Shown: positions 15,499 to 24,512 of the stretch, piece after piece
Position numbering within the stretch: position 1 is the first letter of the stretch
How the letters are laid out: each line of letters begins with the position of its first letter
Source of the DNA: Treponema primitia ZAS-2
GTDB taxonomy: Bacteria > Spirochaetota > Spirochaetia > Treponematales > Breznakiellaceae
Direction of reading: 5' to 3'
NCBI RefSeq assembly: GCF_000214375.1
Contig: NC_015578.1
Coordinates: 3,658,001-3,722,000, forward strand
DNA length: 64,000 nt
Program-made: the position numbers and the translations under genes
The notes under the pieces: generated by a model
Seen by the model: only the letters and a program-made list of their open reading frames with translations
Database searches by the model: none
Told to the model about the DNA's origin: nothing

Positions 15499-17490
15499 CT
15501 ACTTCTTCCCCACCTCGTTTATCTTCGCTATCTCGTCCCGTATCGCCGCAGCCTGCTCGTACTCTAAATTTTTGGCGTGTTCCAGCATCTCTCCTTCCAG
15601 GGCCCGGATGAGCTGCTTCCGCTGATTGGGTATGAGGACATTGTAGGACTTTTTGAGGACCTCCACCGCAGTGGCGGCGGCGTCCTTTTCTTCTTCGGCG
15701 TGGCGGGTCAGGATGTCTGCGATAGCCTTCTTTATCGTGGTAGGTGTGATGCCGTTTGCCTGGTTGTACTCTATCTGTACCTGCCGCCGCCGCTCGGTCT
15801 CCGCAATAGCCGCCGTCATGGCATCGCTCATACGGTCCGCGTACATGATCACCTTTCCTGCGGCGTTCCGGGCTGCCCGGCCTATGATCTGCACCAGGCT
15901 GGTCAGGGAGCGGAGGAAGCCTATCTTGTCCGCATCCAGGATTGCGATAAACGAAACTTCCGGAAGGTCGATGCCTTCCCGGAGGAGGTTGATCCCCACC
16001 AGAACATCGAAAACCCCCTGACGCAGTTGTGTCAGTATTTCTACCCGTTCTATGGTTTCAACTTCGCTGTGGATGTACCGGACCTTGAGACCCAGGCCGG
16101 TCAGGTAATCGGTCAGGTCTTCGGCCATCTTTTTGGTTAGGGTGAGTATCAGGGAACGCTCCCCGGCGGCAATGCGGCTGCGGATCTCACCGTAAATGTC
16201 CTCCATCTGGCCATCACTGGGGCGCACTTCAATAATCGGGTCCAGGAGCCCTGTGGGGCGTATCATTTGCTGGACCACCCGCTTGGACTGCTCCAGTTCG
16301 GCCTTGCCCGGGGTGGCGGACACGTAGACGGCCTTGTACAGCCGGCCGGCAAATTCGTCGTAGCGCAGAGGCCGGTTGTCCAGGGCGCAGGGCAGGCGGA
16401 AACCGTAGTCCACCAGGCTGGTTTTGCGGCTCCGGTCACCGGCGTACATGGCCCCAATCTGGGGGAGGGTCACGTGGCTCTCGTCAATAAAAGTAAGATG
16501 CTGCTTGGGGAAGTAGTCGATCAAGGTGTCCGGGGGATCCCCGGGTTTCCGGCCCGCCAGGGGGGCGGAGTAGTTCTCGATCCCCGGGCAATAGCCCATC
16601 TCGGTGAGCATCTCGATATCGTATTCCACCCGGGTCTTGAGCCGTTCTGCCTCCATGATCTTCCCGGTGTTTTTCAAAAACTCGTACCGGTCCGCCAGTT
16701 CGTCTTTGATACGGTCCAGGGCATTGTGGATCATCTCAGCGGGCATGACAAACTGTTTGGCCGGGTAGATCAAGGCCCGGTCCAGCTCCTCAAAGACCTG
16801 CCCGGAAACAGGATTAAATCGCCGTATCCGCTTGACCTGGTCCCAGTCTAGGTCCACCCGGTAGGCCTCCTCCAGGTAGGCGGGGAAAATTTCCAGGGTG
16901 TCCCCCCGGCGGCGGAAACGGCCCCGCTCCAGGACAGCATCGTTACGCTCGTACTGGAGTTCCACAAAGCGGCGAATCAGGGCGTCCACGTCGATGGTTT
17001 CCCCTACAGAAAAAGTGGCGGTCATGGTCCGGTAAATTTCCGGGGTAGCCAGGCCGTAGATGCAGGAGACCGTGGCCACGATGATCACATCTTCCCGCTC
17101 CATGAGGCTCCGAGTGGCGGAAAGGCGCAACCGTTCAATCTCATCATTGATGGATGCATCTTTTTCTATATAAAGGTCCCGGCTGGCCACATACGCTTCG
17201 GGCTGGTAGTAGTCGTAGTAGGAAACGTAGTACTCCACCGCATTGTGGGGGAAAAAGCCCTTGAATTCCCGGAACAGCTGGGCTGCCAGGGTCTTGTTGT
17301 GGCTGATGATCAGGGTGGGCATCTGCACCGACTCAATGATCTTCGCCATGGTAAAAGTTTTTCCCGAGCCGGTAACCCCCTGAAGGGTCTGGAACTGGTC
17401 CCCCGCCTTAATACCCTTTGCCAGGGCCGCAATTGCCTCCCCCTGATCCCCTGCGGGGCTAAAGGGGGACACTACTTCAAATGAACGCAT
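15499..17490 (-). CDS. uvrB: excinuclease ABC subunit B
   Basis: Damage-verifying helicase-like subunit of nucleotide excision repair. All expected elements are present: Walker A (GVTGSGKTFTMAKI), the beta-hairpin region (EYYVSYYDYYQPEAYV), DESHVTLPQ, helicase motif V/VI (VGINLLREGIDLPE and QIIGRAARN) and the C-terminal UVR motif (LEGEMLEHAKNLEYEQAAAIRDE, shown here as two pieces EGEMLEHAKNL and EYEQAAAIRDEI). 663 residues is standard. It lies upstream of pyk on the same strand with an 86-bp gap. Certain. Confidence 0.97.
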   Translation of the reverse strand: MRSFEVVSPFSPAGDQGEAIAALAKGIKAGDQFQTLQGVTGSGKTFTMAKIIESVQMPTLIISHNKTLAAQLFREFKGFFPHNAVEYYVSYYDYYQPEAYVASRDLYIEKDASINDEIERLRLSATRSLMEREDVIIVATVSCIYGLATPEIYRTMTATFSVGETIDVDALIRRFVELQYERNDAVLERGRFRRRGDTLEIFPAYLEEAYRVDLDWDQVKRIRRFNPVSGQVFEELDRALIYPAKQFVMPAEMIHNALDRIKDELADRYEFLKNTGKIMEAERLKTRVEYDIEMLTEMGYCPGIENYSAPLAGRKPGDPPDTLIDYFPKQHLTFIDESHVTLPQIGAMYAGDRSRKTSLVDYGFRLPCALDNRPLRYDEFAGRLYKAVYVSATPGKAELEQSKRVVQQMIRPTGLLDPIIEVRPSDGQMEDIYGEIRSRIAAGERSLILTLTKKMAEDLTDYLTGLGLKVRYIHSEVETIERVEILTQLRQGVFDVLVGINLLREGIDLPEVSFIAILDADKIGFLRSLTSLVQIIGRAARNAAGKVIMYADRMSDAMTAAIAETERRRQVQIEYNQANGITPTTIKKAIADILTRHAEEEKDAAATAVEVLKKSYNVLIPNQRKQLIRALEGEMLEHAKNLEYEQAAAIRDEIAKINEVGKK

Positions 17491-17601
17491 GAAGTCAGTA
17501 TGGTCTCATCGGAGAGAAATTTACAAGGGGAATACCTACCAACACTAAGTGCATATTTTATTAAAATAATTCCTGCTTTTTTGTAAATTCGGTGGAACTT
17601 T

Positions 17602-17632
17602 TTGAATTTGCAAGATATAATTCTACTATAAT
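17602..17632 (+). promoter_or_regulatory. promoter candidate for the LPP20-like lipoprotein cluster
   Basis: TTGAAT (17602-17607) and a consensus TATAAT (17627-17632) separated by 19 bp, about 39 bp before ATG 17671 with AAGGAG in between. The -10 match is exact while the spacing is slightly long. Confidence 0.45.
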
Positions 17633-17670
17633 TGGGCTTAAGTCCAAAAAAGATTTTAAGGAGTTTTTGT

Positions 17671-18234
17671 ATGAAAAAATGGGGTTTTATTTATATTTCC
17701 CTGATCATTGCAGCCTTCGTACTGGCGGGTTGCGGCAGTGCTCCTGCCCCAGCAGATCCGCAGACAGATCCCAATTCCCCGGAATGGCTCAACGATTTTC
17801 CCCCGGAAGATGCGATTTGGGGAATCGGTACTGCCAAGCAGTCCTCTGATTCACTGTCCATGTCCACAGCGGAAACCCGTGCCCGGACAAGCATCGCCCG
17901 GCAGCTTGACATCAAGGTTAAGGCTATGTTCACCAACTACCAGCGGGATGCAGGAACCATCGGCAGCCAGACCGCCCTTTCCCTTCAGGAAGATGTGAGT
18001 AACCAGGTGACCTCCATGCAACTTAGTGGTTCCCGGCCCATCAAACGCTGGAAGGCCCCGGATGGTACATGGTGGTATCTGATCGAATATAAAATCGCCG
18101 ATGCTAAAGCTGCTCTCAGCACCGTGATTGACGATGAAGCGGCCCGTTTCTCGGAATTCAAAGCCGCAGAAGCCCTGAAGATGCTTGATGCACAACTGGC
18201 TAAGAGCGAAAAGCCGCAACCGGTAAACAACTAA
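17671..18234 (+). CDS. LPP20-like lipoprotein 1
   Basis: Exported lipoprotein of 187 residues: MKKWGFIYISLIIAAFVLAGC gives a lysine-start signal and lipobox LAGC (in pieces MKKWGF and VLAGC). The body follows the LPP20 pattern: PEWLNDFPPEDAIWGIGTA, a helix rich in A/R (AETRARTSIARQLD), and a strand WWYLIEYKI. I chose ATG 17671 because the signal peptide starts there and an AAGGAG lies upstream. Members are outer-membrane or periplasmic lipoproteins of unknown mechanism, best known from Helicobacter flagellar sheath antigens. First of three related genes in a row. Confidence 0.82.
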   Translation: MKKWGFIYISLIIAAFVLAGCGSAPAPADPQTDPNSPEWLNDFPPEDAIWGIGTAKQSSDSLSMSTAETRARTSIARQLDIKVKAMFTNYQRDAGTIGSQTALSLQEDVSNQVTSMQLSGSRPIKRWKAPDGTWWYLIEYKIADAKAALSTVIDDEAARFSEFKAAEALKMLDAQLAKSEKPQPVNN

Positions 18235-18291
18235 TGAGCCTCCGCGCGGCAAGCCGCGGAGTATTAAACCAGACTCACGAATAACATAGGG

Positions 18292-18315
18292 ACCCCCGTT
18301 GCTTACGGCGGGGGT
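18292..18315 (+). terminator. hairpin between lipoprotein genes 1 and 2
   Basis: ACCCCCG (18292-18298) pairs with CGGGGGT (18309-18315). It follows a smaller CTCCGCG/CGCGGAG hairpin at about 18239-18263. Only a weak T stretch follows (TTCGTTAAAA), so it may attenuate rather than stop transcription into the second lipoprotein gene. Confidence 0.4.
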
Positions 18316-18333
18316 TCGTTAAAAGGCAGCATT

Positions 18334-19143
18334 ATGTTAAAAAAACCGTTTGGTATGATGACTGTATTTTTTTTGTTCATTGTGTTGTCATGCGCAAGCT
18401 CGTCTGTCTCCAAAAATTCCGGTGTAAATGTTCGTGAGATTGAATCGGCAGAATCCCGCTTTTGGCATTCCATCCCTTCTTATGATGAGTTGATTTTTAT
18501 AGGCGCCGCCGGAGTACGCACTAACCGGGACGATTCAATCAAACTGGCTCTCCAGGATGCCGCCCGGAAAGTATCCATCTTTGATAATGTTGAAGGACAA
18601 TTTGTAACGAATAATAAATCCGGAGCTGGTTTTTTTGATTATTCCACAGACACAAAAACATCTCTGCTCTTTAATGAAGATTATCAGGAGTATCTAGAAA
18701 ATTTGAGTTTTGATCCCGACACCGATGTTATGCAATATGAAAATACAATTTTTATCCGGACCCGGTATAAAGGCTCGATTCAAGTAAAGTATGATCTTTC
18801 CACCGGCAGCAATTCAAAGCCCTCATGGATTGATAATCCCCCAAAAGAAATCTCCAGGTATACCGTAGGGGTGGGGTTTGCCGGTCGCCGCTCAACATAC
18901 CGGGATACGGTAAACGCATCCTTTGAAGCGGCTATTTTTTCCATAATAAGAGAAATTTCCAGTCAGGTAGGAGTGGATTCGACAAATTACCATGGAAACG
19001 TCACCTTTGAGTACCGTTCTACCACTGAAAACACATTAACAGCCCGGGGGGTCCTGAAGGATTTTTATGTTCTGGATACCTGGACCGATAAATCAAATAT
19101 GACCGTATGGACCCTGGCAGTAGCCCGGGTTTCAGATTTATAG
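18334..19143 (+). CDS. LPP20-like lipoprotein 2
   Basis: 269-residue exported lipoprotein; signal peptide with lipobox IVLSC (Cys about residue 20) followed by Ala/Ser. Two copies of the LPP20-type pattern can be seen: FWHSIPSYDELIFIGAAGVR with LALQDAARKVSIF, and PSWIDNPPKEISRYTVGVGFAG with ASFEAAIFSIIREISSQVG. Such a duplicated arrangement is common in spirochaete relatives. AAGG precedes ATG 18334 at acceptable spacing. It stands between two other LPP20-like genes, so the three probably act in one envelope complex, which is inferred only from clustering. Confidence 0.75.
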   Translation: MLKKPFGMMTVFFLFIVLSCASSSVSKNSGVNVREIESAESRFWHSIPSYDELIFIGAAGVRTNRDDSIKLALQDAARKVSIFDNVEGQFVTNNKSGAGFFDYSTDTKTSLLFNEDYQEYLENLSFDPDTDVMQYENTIFIRTRYKGSIQVKYDLSTGSNSKPSWIDNPPKEISRYTVGVGFAGRRSTYRDTVNASFEAAIFSIIREISSQVGVDSTNYHGNVTFEYRSTTENTLTARGVLKDFYVLDTWTDKSNMTVWTLAVARVSDL

Positions 19144-19186
19144 AAACCGAAAAAATTGGCGTAAAAAAATAAGGAAAGGTTCAGCA

Positions 19187-20344
19187 ATGAGAAAGTCTAA
19201 AATAGGTACTTGTATAATTGGCCTTTGTTTTCTGGTATTCCTATATGGTTGTGCAAGCACACCCCCGGCCCCAGCCAGGGATAACCGGGAAGCGGAAGCG
19301 GAAGCTGCTGCCGCAGCAGCGGTAGCAGCAATGAATGGTAGTCCGCCGCCGTCCAGCGCTTCTTCCGGCCCTGTGGCCGTCAATTCCAGTAGGACCGAAC
19401 CCGCATGGGTTAGCTCCCCAGATTCTGTCTTTAACCGGAATACCTTTGTAACCGGTGTAGGCGCCGGCAATAACCGGGCTCAGGCAGAGATGAACGCCCT
19501 GGCGGCCTTGTCTTCGGTTTTTCACCGATCCCTTCAGGCGGACGAGACAATAACAAACTCCTATCAGGAAATGATCAAAAATGGTTCCGCTGCAAGCTGG
19601 ATTGAAAATACATCCGTGGAAAGCGCCATAAAGGCCTCAACTTCAATGGATTTGATTGGCGCCGAAATAAGGGATGTCTGGTTCGATAGTAAAAGTACTT
19701 ACTATGCTGCGGCAGTCATGGAAGTTGATAAAACCGCCCGGCTATATACCCAGATGATCCAGGATAACCAGCAGATTATCAATACCCTGCTCGATATTCC
19801 TGCTGCGGACCGAAATAGCATAGATAGCCTTGCCAGATATCAGTTTGCCGTTACCATTGCAGAGGTAAATCAGATTTTTACCAATGTCCTTTCAGTGATA
19901 AATTCCCCTGTGCCGGCAGATGTAAAGCGGCCTGCGGAGTATCGTTCTGAAGTCGCCAATATCCTGAGGGCGATTCCGGTATCGGTTATCGTGGAGAACG
20001 ACCGGGAAAACCGTGTCCGGGATGCCTTTTCCTCGGTACTTTCCGCCGCAGGTTTCCGGACAGGGGGTAATAATACCCGTTATCAACTGCAAGCCCGGCT
20101 TTCGCTTTCCGAGGTCTCCTTGGCCAACCAGAATAATAAATTTGTCCGTTATGTGGTGGATGGAAATTTTGTGGACACCTCGAGTGATGCAATTCTGTTC
20201 CCCTATAATATAAATGGCCGAGAAGGTCATTTAAGCCTTTCGGAGGCAGAGGTCCGGGCAGTCCGGGCGGCGGAGACTAAAATCAAAGAGGACTACGCAG
20301 CAGCGCTGAACGCCTATCTTTCCCAGTTGATACCCAAAAAGTAA
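19187..20344 (+). CDS. LPP20-like lipoprotein 3
   Basis: 385-residue exported lipoprotein. Signal peptide with lipobox LYGC (Cys about residue 22), then a low-complexity Pro/Ala/Glu stretch including AEAEAAAAAAVAAM. LPP20 pattern: PAWVSSPDSVFNRNTFVTGV, AQAEMNALAALSSVFHRSL and YYAAAVMEVDKTA. A second C-terminal domain (from about residue 240) contains VSVIVENDRENRVRDAFSSV and YQLQARLSLSEV and resembles the variable domain found after LPP20 in treponemes. AAGGAAAGG precedes ATG 19187. The gene ends at a strong terminator, closing the cluster. Confidence 0.78.
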   Translation: MRKSKIGTCIIGLCFLVFLYGCASTPPAPARDNREAEAEAAAAAAVAAMNGSPPPSSASSGPVAVNSSRTEPAWVSSPDSVFNRNTFVTGVGAGNNRAQAEMNALAALSSVFHRSLQADETITNSYQEMIKNGSAASWIENTSVESAIKASTSMDLIGAEIRDVWFDSKSTYYAAAVMEVDKTARLYTQMIQDNQQIINTLLDIPAADRNSIDSLARYQFAVTIAEVNQIFTNVLSVINSPVPADVKRPAEYRSEVANILRAIPVSVIVENDRENRVRDAFSSVLSAAGFRTGGNNTRYQLQARLSLSEVSLANQNNKFVRYVVDGNFVDTSSDAILFPYNINGREGHLSLSEAEVRAVRAAETKIKEDYAAALNAYLSQLIPKK

Positions 20345-20376
20345 TTCCCTCAATTTAGAAGCTGCGGTTTTTAATG

Positions 20377-20417
20377 AGCCCCACGTACTGCGGATTTATG
20401 CGGGGTGGGGCTTTTTT
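20377..20417 (+). terminator. intrinsic terminator closing the lipoprotein cluster
   Basis: AGCCCCAC (20377-20384) pairs with GTGGGGCT (20405-20412), with a further short inner stem, and the run of T residues continues to 20417. It lies 33 bp after the stop of the third lipoprotein gene. Confidence 0.85.
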
Positions 20418-20460
20418 ATCCTAATTACAGCAATTTTCAGCTCTGATCCCTTAAGGGGGT

Positions 20461-21972
20461 ATGAACCGGGAAATTTATCTATTTTGGCGGAACCTTAGTT
20501 TCAGCCTCCTTATGATCTTGACGGCTGCCGAGGCTTTTCCCCTGGGTATGGGGATACCTGGCTTTTCCACTGATCTCCTCTGGTCCGGCTCTTGGGAAAC
20601 CGAGGGGAGCCTTATTAACCGGGGGGATATACGACTGCGAGCCCATAAGCCGGCGCTGGTCTTGCGAGCCCAGGCTGTGGATAAACGACCAGCCCCGCCC
20701 TGGGAGGGGTTTGAGGAGGGTAACACTGCCTTTGCCGGGGGGCTCTACCATGAAACCACCGGGTCCAGGCTTCTCTGGGGTATTCTGGATGAGGGGGGCC
20801 TTCCCGCTCGAGTCAGGAATATCTGGAGCCGGGGTATGCCCTTTGTGGAACAGCATCAGCCCAGCATAAGCGATTTATATACCGAACCCTCTTCCACCAA
20901 GGAACCCGGGGCCTACCTCTACCTGGGAAGCCCCTGGCTCGGGCCGATGCTCCGGGGAGCTTCTCTAGAGCTACGGGGCTTCGGGTCCGTACTTTTGGAT
21001 GCGGAAAACCAAGCCCTCTTTGATGGGGGCCTGGAAACACGGTTTTTTGGGGAAAACATCTTGCGCCTGGAGGGCTTTTACACCAGAAATCACCTGGCCG
21101 CAAAAACACCCTCTGCCTGGTTTTCCGAAACCCCTCCCCTGCCGGACCGGGAACAGGATCTTATCGCCGGAAACCTGTTCTTCAACGGCACACTTTTTGC
21201 TGCCGCCGCTGACCTGGCCTGGTCGGAAACCTTTGCCTACGGGAAGGGCCTCTATGGGAATCTCGGCCTCCGGCTTGGAGACCGACCCTGGCGGCTCTCC
21301 CTGGCCGCGGATGGGGCCAGCAGCCGTTATGTGGACCGGGCCGGCAGCGCCGGAGGATCAGGGTTCCGCAGCGCCGGTAAGCTGGAATGGCGGGGGAAGC
21401 GGAGCAGCCTCGCTCGGGTAAGTTCCACCCTCCGGGCCGCTGCCCTGGGAGAGCGATTTTACCGAAGTTCCACCCTTTTCTACTACCACTTCCCCACATT
21501 TAGCGCGGGCCGGGGGGCTGCCCGGAGGAAAACACCCCTTTTCTATCCATCCAGGGTTTCCATGACCCTGTCCCGGGAAGCCTCGAACCCTCAAAAAATT
21601 CTGGATACCCTAGAAGCCTTGGGGGCATTCCGCTTATGGGAACTTAATTTTACTTTCCAGGGCGGGGTATCTGGCCTCAGCATCATTGAAACCGCAAATC
21701 AAGATGATCCCTTCCCCCTCCCTATTCCCTCAACGGAATACCCCTACACCTACGATTCGGCAAAATTCGGCGCGGAAGCTTCATATACCCTAAAGCCATT
21801 TCAGTTCGGGATAAAAGCCGGGTGCACATTGAAGCGGGAAAAGGAGGCCAAATGGGACGGCGCCCTCAGTGCGGCAATCCGGGGCAAGTGGGGCAGATTC
21901 ACTGCCAAACTGAGTTCACCGGCCTTCCCCGAAGAATGGGAGCTGGGGCTGTCCTGGCGGGTGCAACTGTAA
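20461..21972 (+). CDS. predicted outer-membrane beta-barrel protein
   Basis: Unrecognised 503-residue exported protein. It has an N-terminal signal peptide (hydrophobic segment about residues 11-25, cleavage near AEAFP) and no lipobox. The rest shows many short alternating hydrophobic/polar stretches with aromatic girdles and turns of Gly/Pro/Asp (LYLGSPWLGPML, GAEASYTLKPFQFGIKAG in the last third, and a C-terminal strand ELGLSWRVQL ending in a hydrophobic residue), as in outer-membrane barrels. GGGGGT precedes ATG 20461. No close family comes to mind; the location after three lipoproteins suggests an envelope role. Confidence 0.65.
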   Translation: MNREIYLFWRNLSFSLLMILTAAEAFPLGMGIPGFSTDLLWSGSWETEGSLINRGDIRLRAHKPALVLRAQAVDKRPAPPWEGFEEGNTAFAGGLYHETTGSRLLWGILDEGGLPARVRNIWSRGMPFVEQHQPSISDLYTEPSSTKEPGAYLYLGSPWLGPMLRGASLELRGFGSVLLDAENQALFDGGLETRFFGENILRLEGFYTRNHLAAKTPSAWFSETPPLPDREQDLIAGNLFFNGTLFAAAADLAWSETFAYGKGLYGNLGLRLGDRPWRLSLAADGASSRYVDRAGSAGGSGFRSAGKLEWRGKRSSLARVSSTLRAAALGERFYRSSTLFYYHFPTFSAGRGAARRKTPLFYPSRVSMTLSREASNPQKILDTLEALGAFRLWELNFTFQGGVSGLSIIETANQDDPFPLPIPSTEYPYTYDSAKFGAEASYTLKPFQFGIKAGCTLKREKEAKWDGALSAAIRGKWGRFTAKLSSPAFPEEWELGLSWRVQL

Positions 21973-22034
21973 GCATATAGTGTCCAAGTCCTACCGCAAT
22001 TTTGGAACTCGTCAAAATAATAATTTTCATACTA

Positions 22035-23294
22035 TTATCGACCCCAAACTTGAATAATGTTGTATGCATTTTCAGGGACTATTTTTATCTCGCTTAGTAT
22101 ATTCCTCCTTCCTTTATATATCAAAGTAAATACTTCTCTCCCATCTTTTAATAATGAAATAGTATCTTGTTCTATCTTATAAGAATACTGATTTCCAAAC
22201 CGAGCAATAACATTATCTATTGTTGCTTGATCAGATGATTTAGACCCGCCTACGTCAAACGGTGCACTCGTTCCAAATATAATAATACGTTGTATTTTTT
22301 TAATAGATTTTACATGGGTTATCCAATCATTACGTATACGTTCTTCGTGTTCTCTTTCCTGTTCTTCGACCAGCCTTGCATGTTCCTGTAGTTCTTGTTC
22401 ACGCGCCACATCTCTATTTTTTCGTTCCCCTTCTATTTTTTGCCGCTGTTCCTCGGTCAGCCTCGCACGTTCCTGTTCCTGCTGTTCCCGCCTTTCGCGT
22501 TCCTGTCGATCTTGCTCCATTTTTTGCCGTTGTTCCTCGGCCAGCCTTTCGCGTTCCTGATCTTCTTTTATTTTATTTTCCCGGCTTATTCTGATTTCAG
22601 GATTTACAATTTCTAAACCTGTCAATTTTTCAGAATTGTTGTTATAGATCACCTTTCTTCCGGTACGTGTTTCGTACTCAAAAACCCAATCGACATCGGA
22701 TTTGAATTTTGAGGCAACTGCGGACTCCAGTAACGCAATATTCATCCCCACTAAAGCAGTGCTTATAGAAACTGCCACATAATTAGGTTCAAATAATACA
22801 TTGCCCATAAATATGTGGAGATCCTTTATGGTATAATCTTTTCCATGAACCGCCTCAACCATATTGATTGTGAAAACTTTTAAACCATCAATCCAGGTAA
22901 CATCAGAATCGGTTTGGTACAAGGAGATATACCGCAATTTATTGCCACTATCATAAACCAGTTTAATTTGACTACCCGAACCAGAAAATAGTATTCCATG
23001 TAAATCCTTCTCAACAGTTTCATGATTCACCGTAATATCATAATCACAGGTTTCGATTGAATATTTGCCGGTAAAACCATTGACCCAGTTTAATGATTCA
23101 CCACGTTGTAGTGAACTGGCAGAATTATGCCCTTCGTACCATTTATTAAAGATTAGACCATAATCATTCTGATATGTATTGATGCCCAGAGTAAATACCG
23201 TTCCATTAATTTTGACCTGATTAGCTTTCAATTCTTGACCAAATACACATACCGTCATTATACCGAAAAGCAAACAAAAAAATGATTTTTTCAT
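22035..23294 (-). CDS. secreted coiled-coil protein, unknown family
   Basis: 419-residue protein with a cleavable signal peptide (MKKSFFCLLFGIMTVCVFG). The N-terminal half is beta-rich. About residues 230-330 form a charged Glu/Gln/Arg coiled coil made of imperfect repeats (ERLAEEQRQKMEQDRQERE and ERARLTEEQRQKIEGERK), and a small folded C-terminal domain follows (IIIFGTSAPFDVGGSKSSDQ). ATG 23294 is preceded by AAAGGAGAG; the frame to 23327 would only lengthen the signal. The repeat DNA (22350-22580) is prone to expansion. It is less GC-rich than its neighbours. I do not recognise the family; a periplasmic structural role is only a guess. Confidence 0.6.
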   Translation of the reverse strand: MKKSFFCLLFGIMTVCVFGQELKANQVKINGTVFTLGINTYQNDYGLIFNKWYEGHNSASSLQRGESLNWVNGFTGKYSIETCDYDITVNHETVEKDLHGILFSGSGSQIKLVYDSGNKLRYISLYQTDSDVTWIDGLKVFTINMVEAVHGKDYTIKDLHIFMGNVLFEPNYVAVSISTALVGMNIALLESAVASKFKSDVDWVFEYETRTGRKVIYNNNSEKLTGLEIVNPEIRISRENKIKEDQERERLAEEQRQKMEQDRQERERREQQEQERARLTEEQRQKIEGERKNRDVAREQELQEHARLVEEQEREHEERIRNDWITHVKSIKKIQRIIIFGTSAPFDVGGSKSSDQATIDNVIARFGNQYSYKIEQDTISLLKDGREVFTLIYKGRRNILSEIKIVPENAYNIIQVWGR

Positions 23295-23536
23295 CAAAGC
23301 TCTCCTTTGTACACATTTCCATGTCAAGCAGAATTCAAAACCACTTACCTTTTCAACAAACGAAAAACCAGCTGGAGGCCCATTTTCCGATTTCCTATAG
23401 CTGGATTCCTGAATTTATCTTGCGATTATAAAACAAAATACAAGATAATTATCAGAAATACAATAATAATCAATATAAAGACGATTATCAATAACTATAA
23501 AGCATTTATTATTGCCTTTATGACAAGCGAGCCCAA

Positions 23537-23680
23537 GACATAACCAACATTAGAGATATTTTGGCTAATAATTTGAGGGAAAAACGTCGAAACTGCGGGA
23601 TTTCTCAGGCGAAACTGGCTGAAAGAGCGGATAGTTGGAGATGCTGTGGAAAGGGCTACAGAGAAAAGCACAAAGGGTAA
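23537..23680 (+). pseudogene. XRE/Cro-type HTH regulator remnant
   Basis: A 48-codon stretch reads DITNIRDILANNLREKRRNC then GISQAKLAERAD, the first two helices of a Cro/CI HTH, before degenerating into unrelated sequence and a stop at 23680. No start codon or ribosome binding site is evident upstream, and the recognition helix and rest of the domain are lost. The surrounding 23295-23697 gap is otherwise AT-rich and holds no gene that I can support. Confidence 0.5.
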
Positions 23681-23697
23681 GACCCTAATATCTCCCT

Positions 23698-24432
23698 TTA
23701 CCCTGCGGAAAGTTCCCCCCGCTCTGCCCGGCGTTTCTCCACAAAAGCCCGGAACCGCTCAAGGGAGCTGTTGATCACCAGTTCCGGCGGCACCCCGACA
23801 TCCTCCAAGAGGGCCTTGGCCTTGGCGAAGTTCCCCACATCCTCCCAGTAATGGGCATCGCTGCCGCAGCTGAGAAGGCTGCCGTATTGCACTGAAAGGC
23901 TGGCCACCAAACGGCAGTTTTCCTCACTGCCTGGGCGGATGCGAAAGGAACTGTTGTTAATTTCCAGGGTTTTGCCGTATTGAGCGGCGGCTTTTACTAC
24001 CGCTTCTATATCTATGGGAAAGGCGGGATTTCCAGGATGGGAAATTCCATCCACCAGGGGATTTGCCAGGGCGGCAATTAAGGCATGGGTGTTCTTTTCC
24101 CTACCCTGGGAGCCGAAACATACCTCGTGGAACCCCGCCATGACAAAGTCCAGACGTTTACAGTACACCAAGCCAAGGTCCAGCCCACCCTGGTCGTTCA
24201 TGATATTGGTTTCTGCCCCACGGAAGAAGAGGACTCCCTGGATCTTTGCGGGGAGTATCCGCAGATTGGAAAAATGATAAGAATGGGGGCCACCGGGCAT
24301 GGCAGGGCCATGGTCGGTTAACACAAAACCCTTGAGGCCCCGTTTACGGGCGCCCCGAGCCAGATCGTCAATAGTGGAATAGGCGTGACCGGAAACTACC
24401 GAATGGGTATGGGTGTCGATACAAATTTTCAT
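23698..24432 (-). CDS. PHP-domain phosphatase/phosphoesterase (YcdX-like)
   Basis: 244-residue metal-dependent phosphoesterase of the PHP family. Metal ligands are visible in order: DTHTHSVVSGHA (residues 6-17), LTDHGPAMPGGPH (about 39-51), RGAETNIMN (about 70-78), GFHE (about 100), ISHPGNP (about 130) and CGSDAHYWEDVG (about 188-199). YcdX-type enzymes bind three zinc ions and hydrolyse phosphate esters. It stands alone, divergent from aroC with an 80-bp spacer. Biological substrate unknown. Confidence 0.9.
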   Translation of the reverse strand: MKICIDTHTHSVVSGHAYSTIDDLARGARKRGLKGFVLTDHGPAMPGGPHSYHFSNLRILPAKIQGVLFFRGAETNIMNDQGGLDLGLVYCKRLDFVMAGFHEVCFGSQGREKNTHALIAALANPLVDGISHPGNPAFPIDIEAVVKAAAQYGKTLEINNSSFRIRPGSEENCRLVASLSVQYGSLLSCGSDAHYWEDVGNFAKAKALLEDVGVPPELVINSSLERFRAFVEKRRAERGELSAG

Positions 24433-24512
24433 ATATATCTATTATATAATCCTTTTTATCAAATTTACAATCATACGGTTTTGCTATACACTCATTCCTG
24501 AAAGGAGCATTC

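Noticed and set aside
23307-23543. Plus-strand ORF of 78 codons in the gap after the coiled-coil gene.
   Set aside because: It has no ribosome binding site, low-complexity Ile/Lys/Asn composition and overlaps the XRE remnant in another frame.
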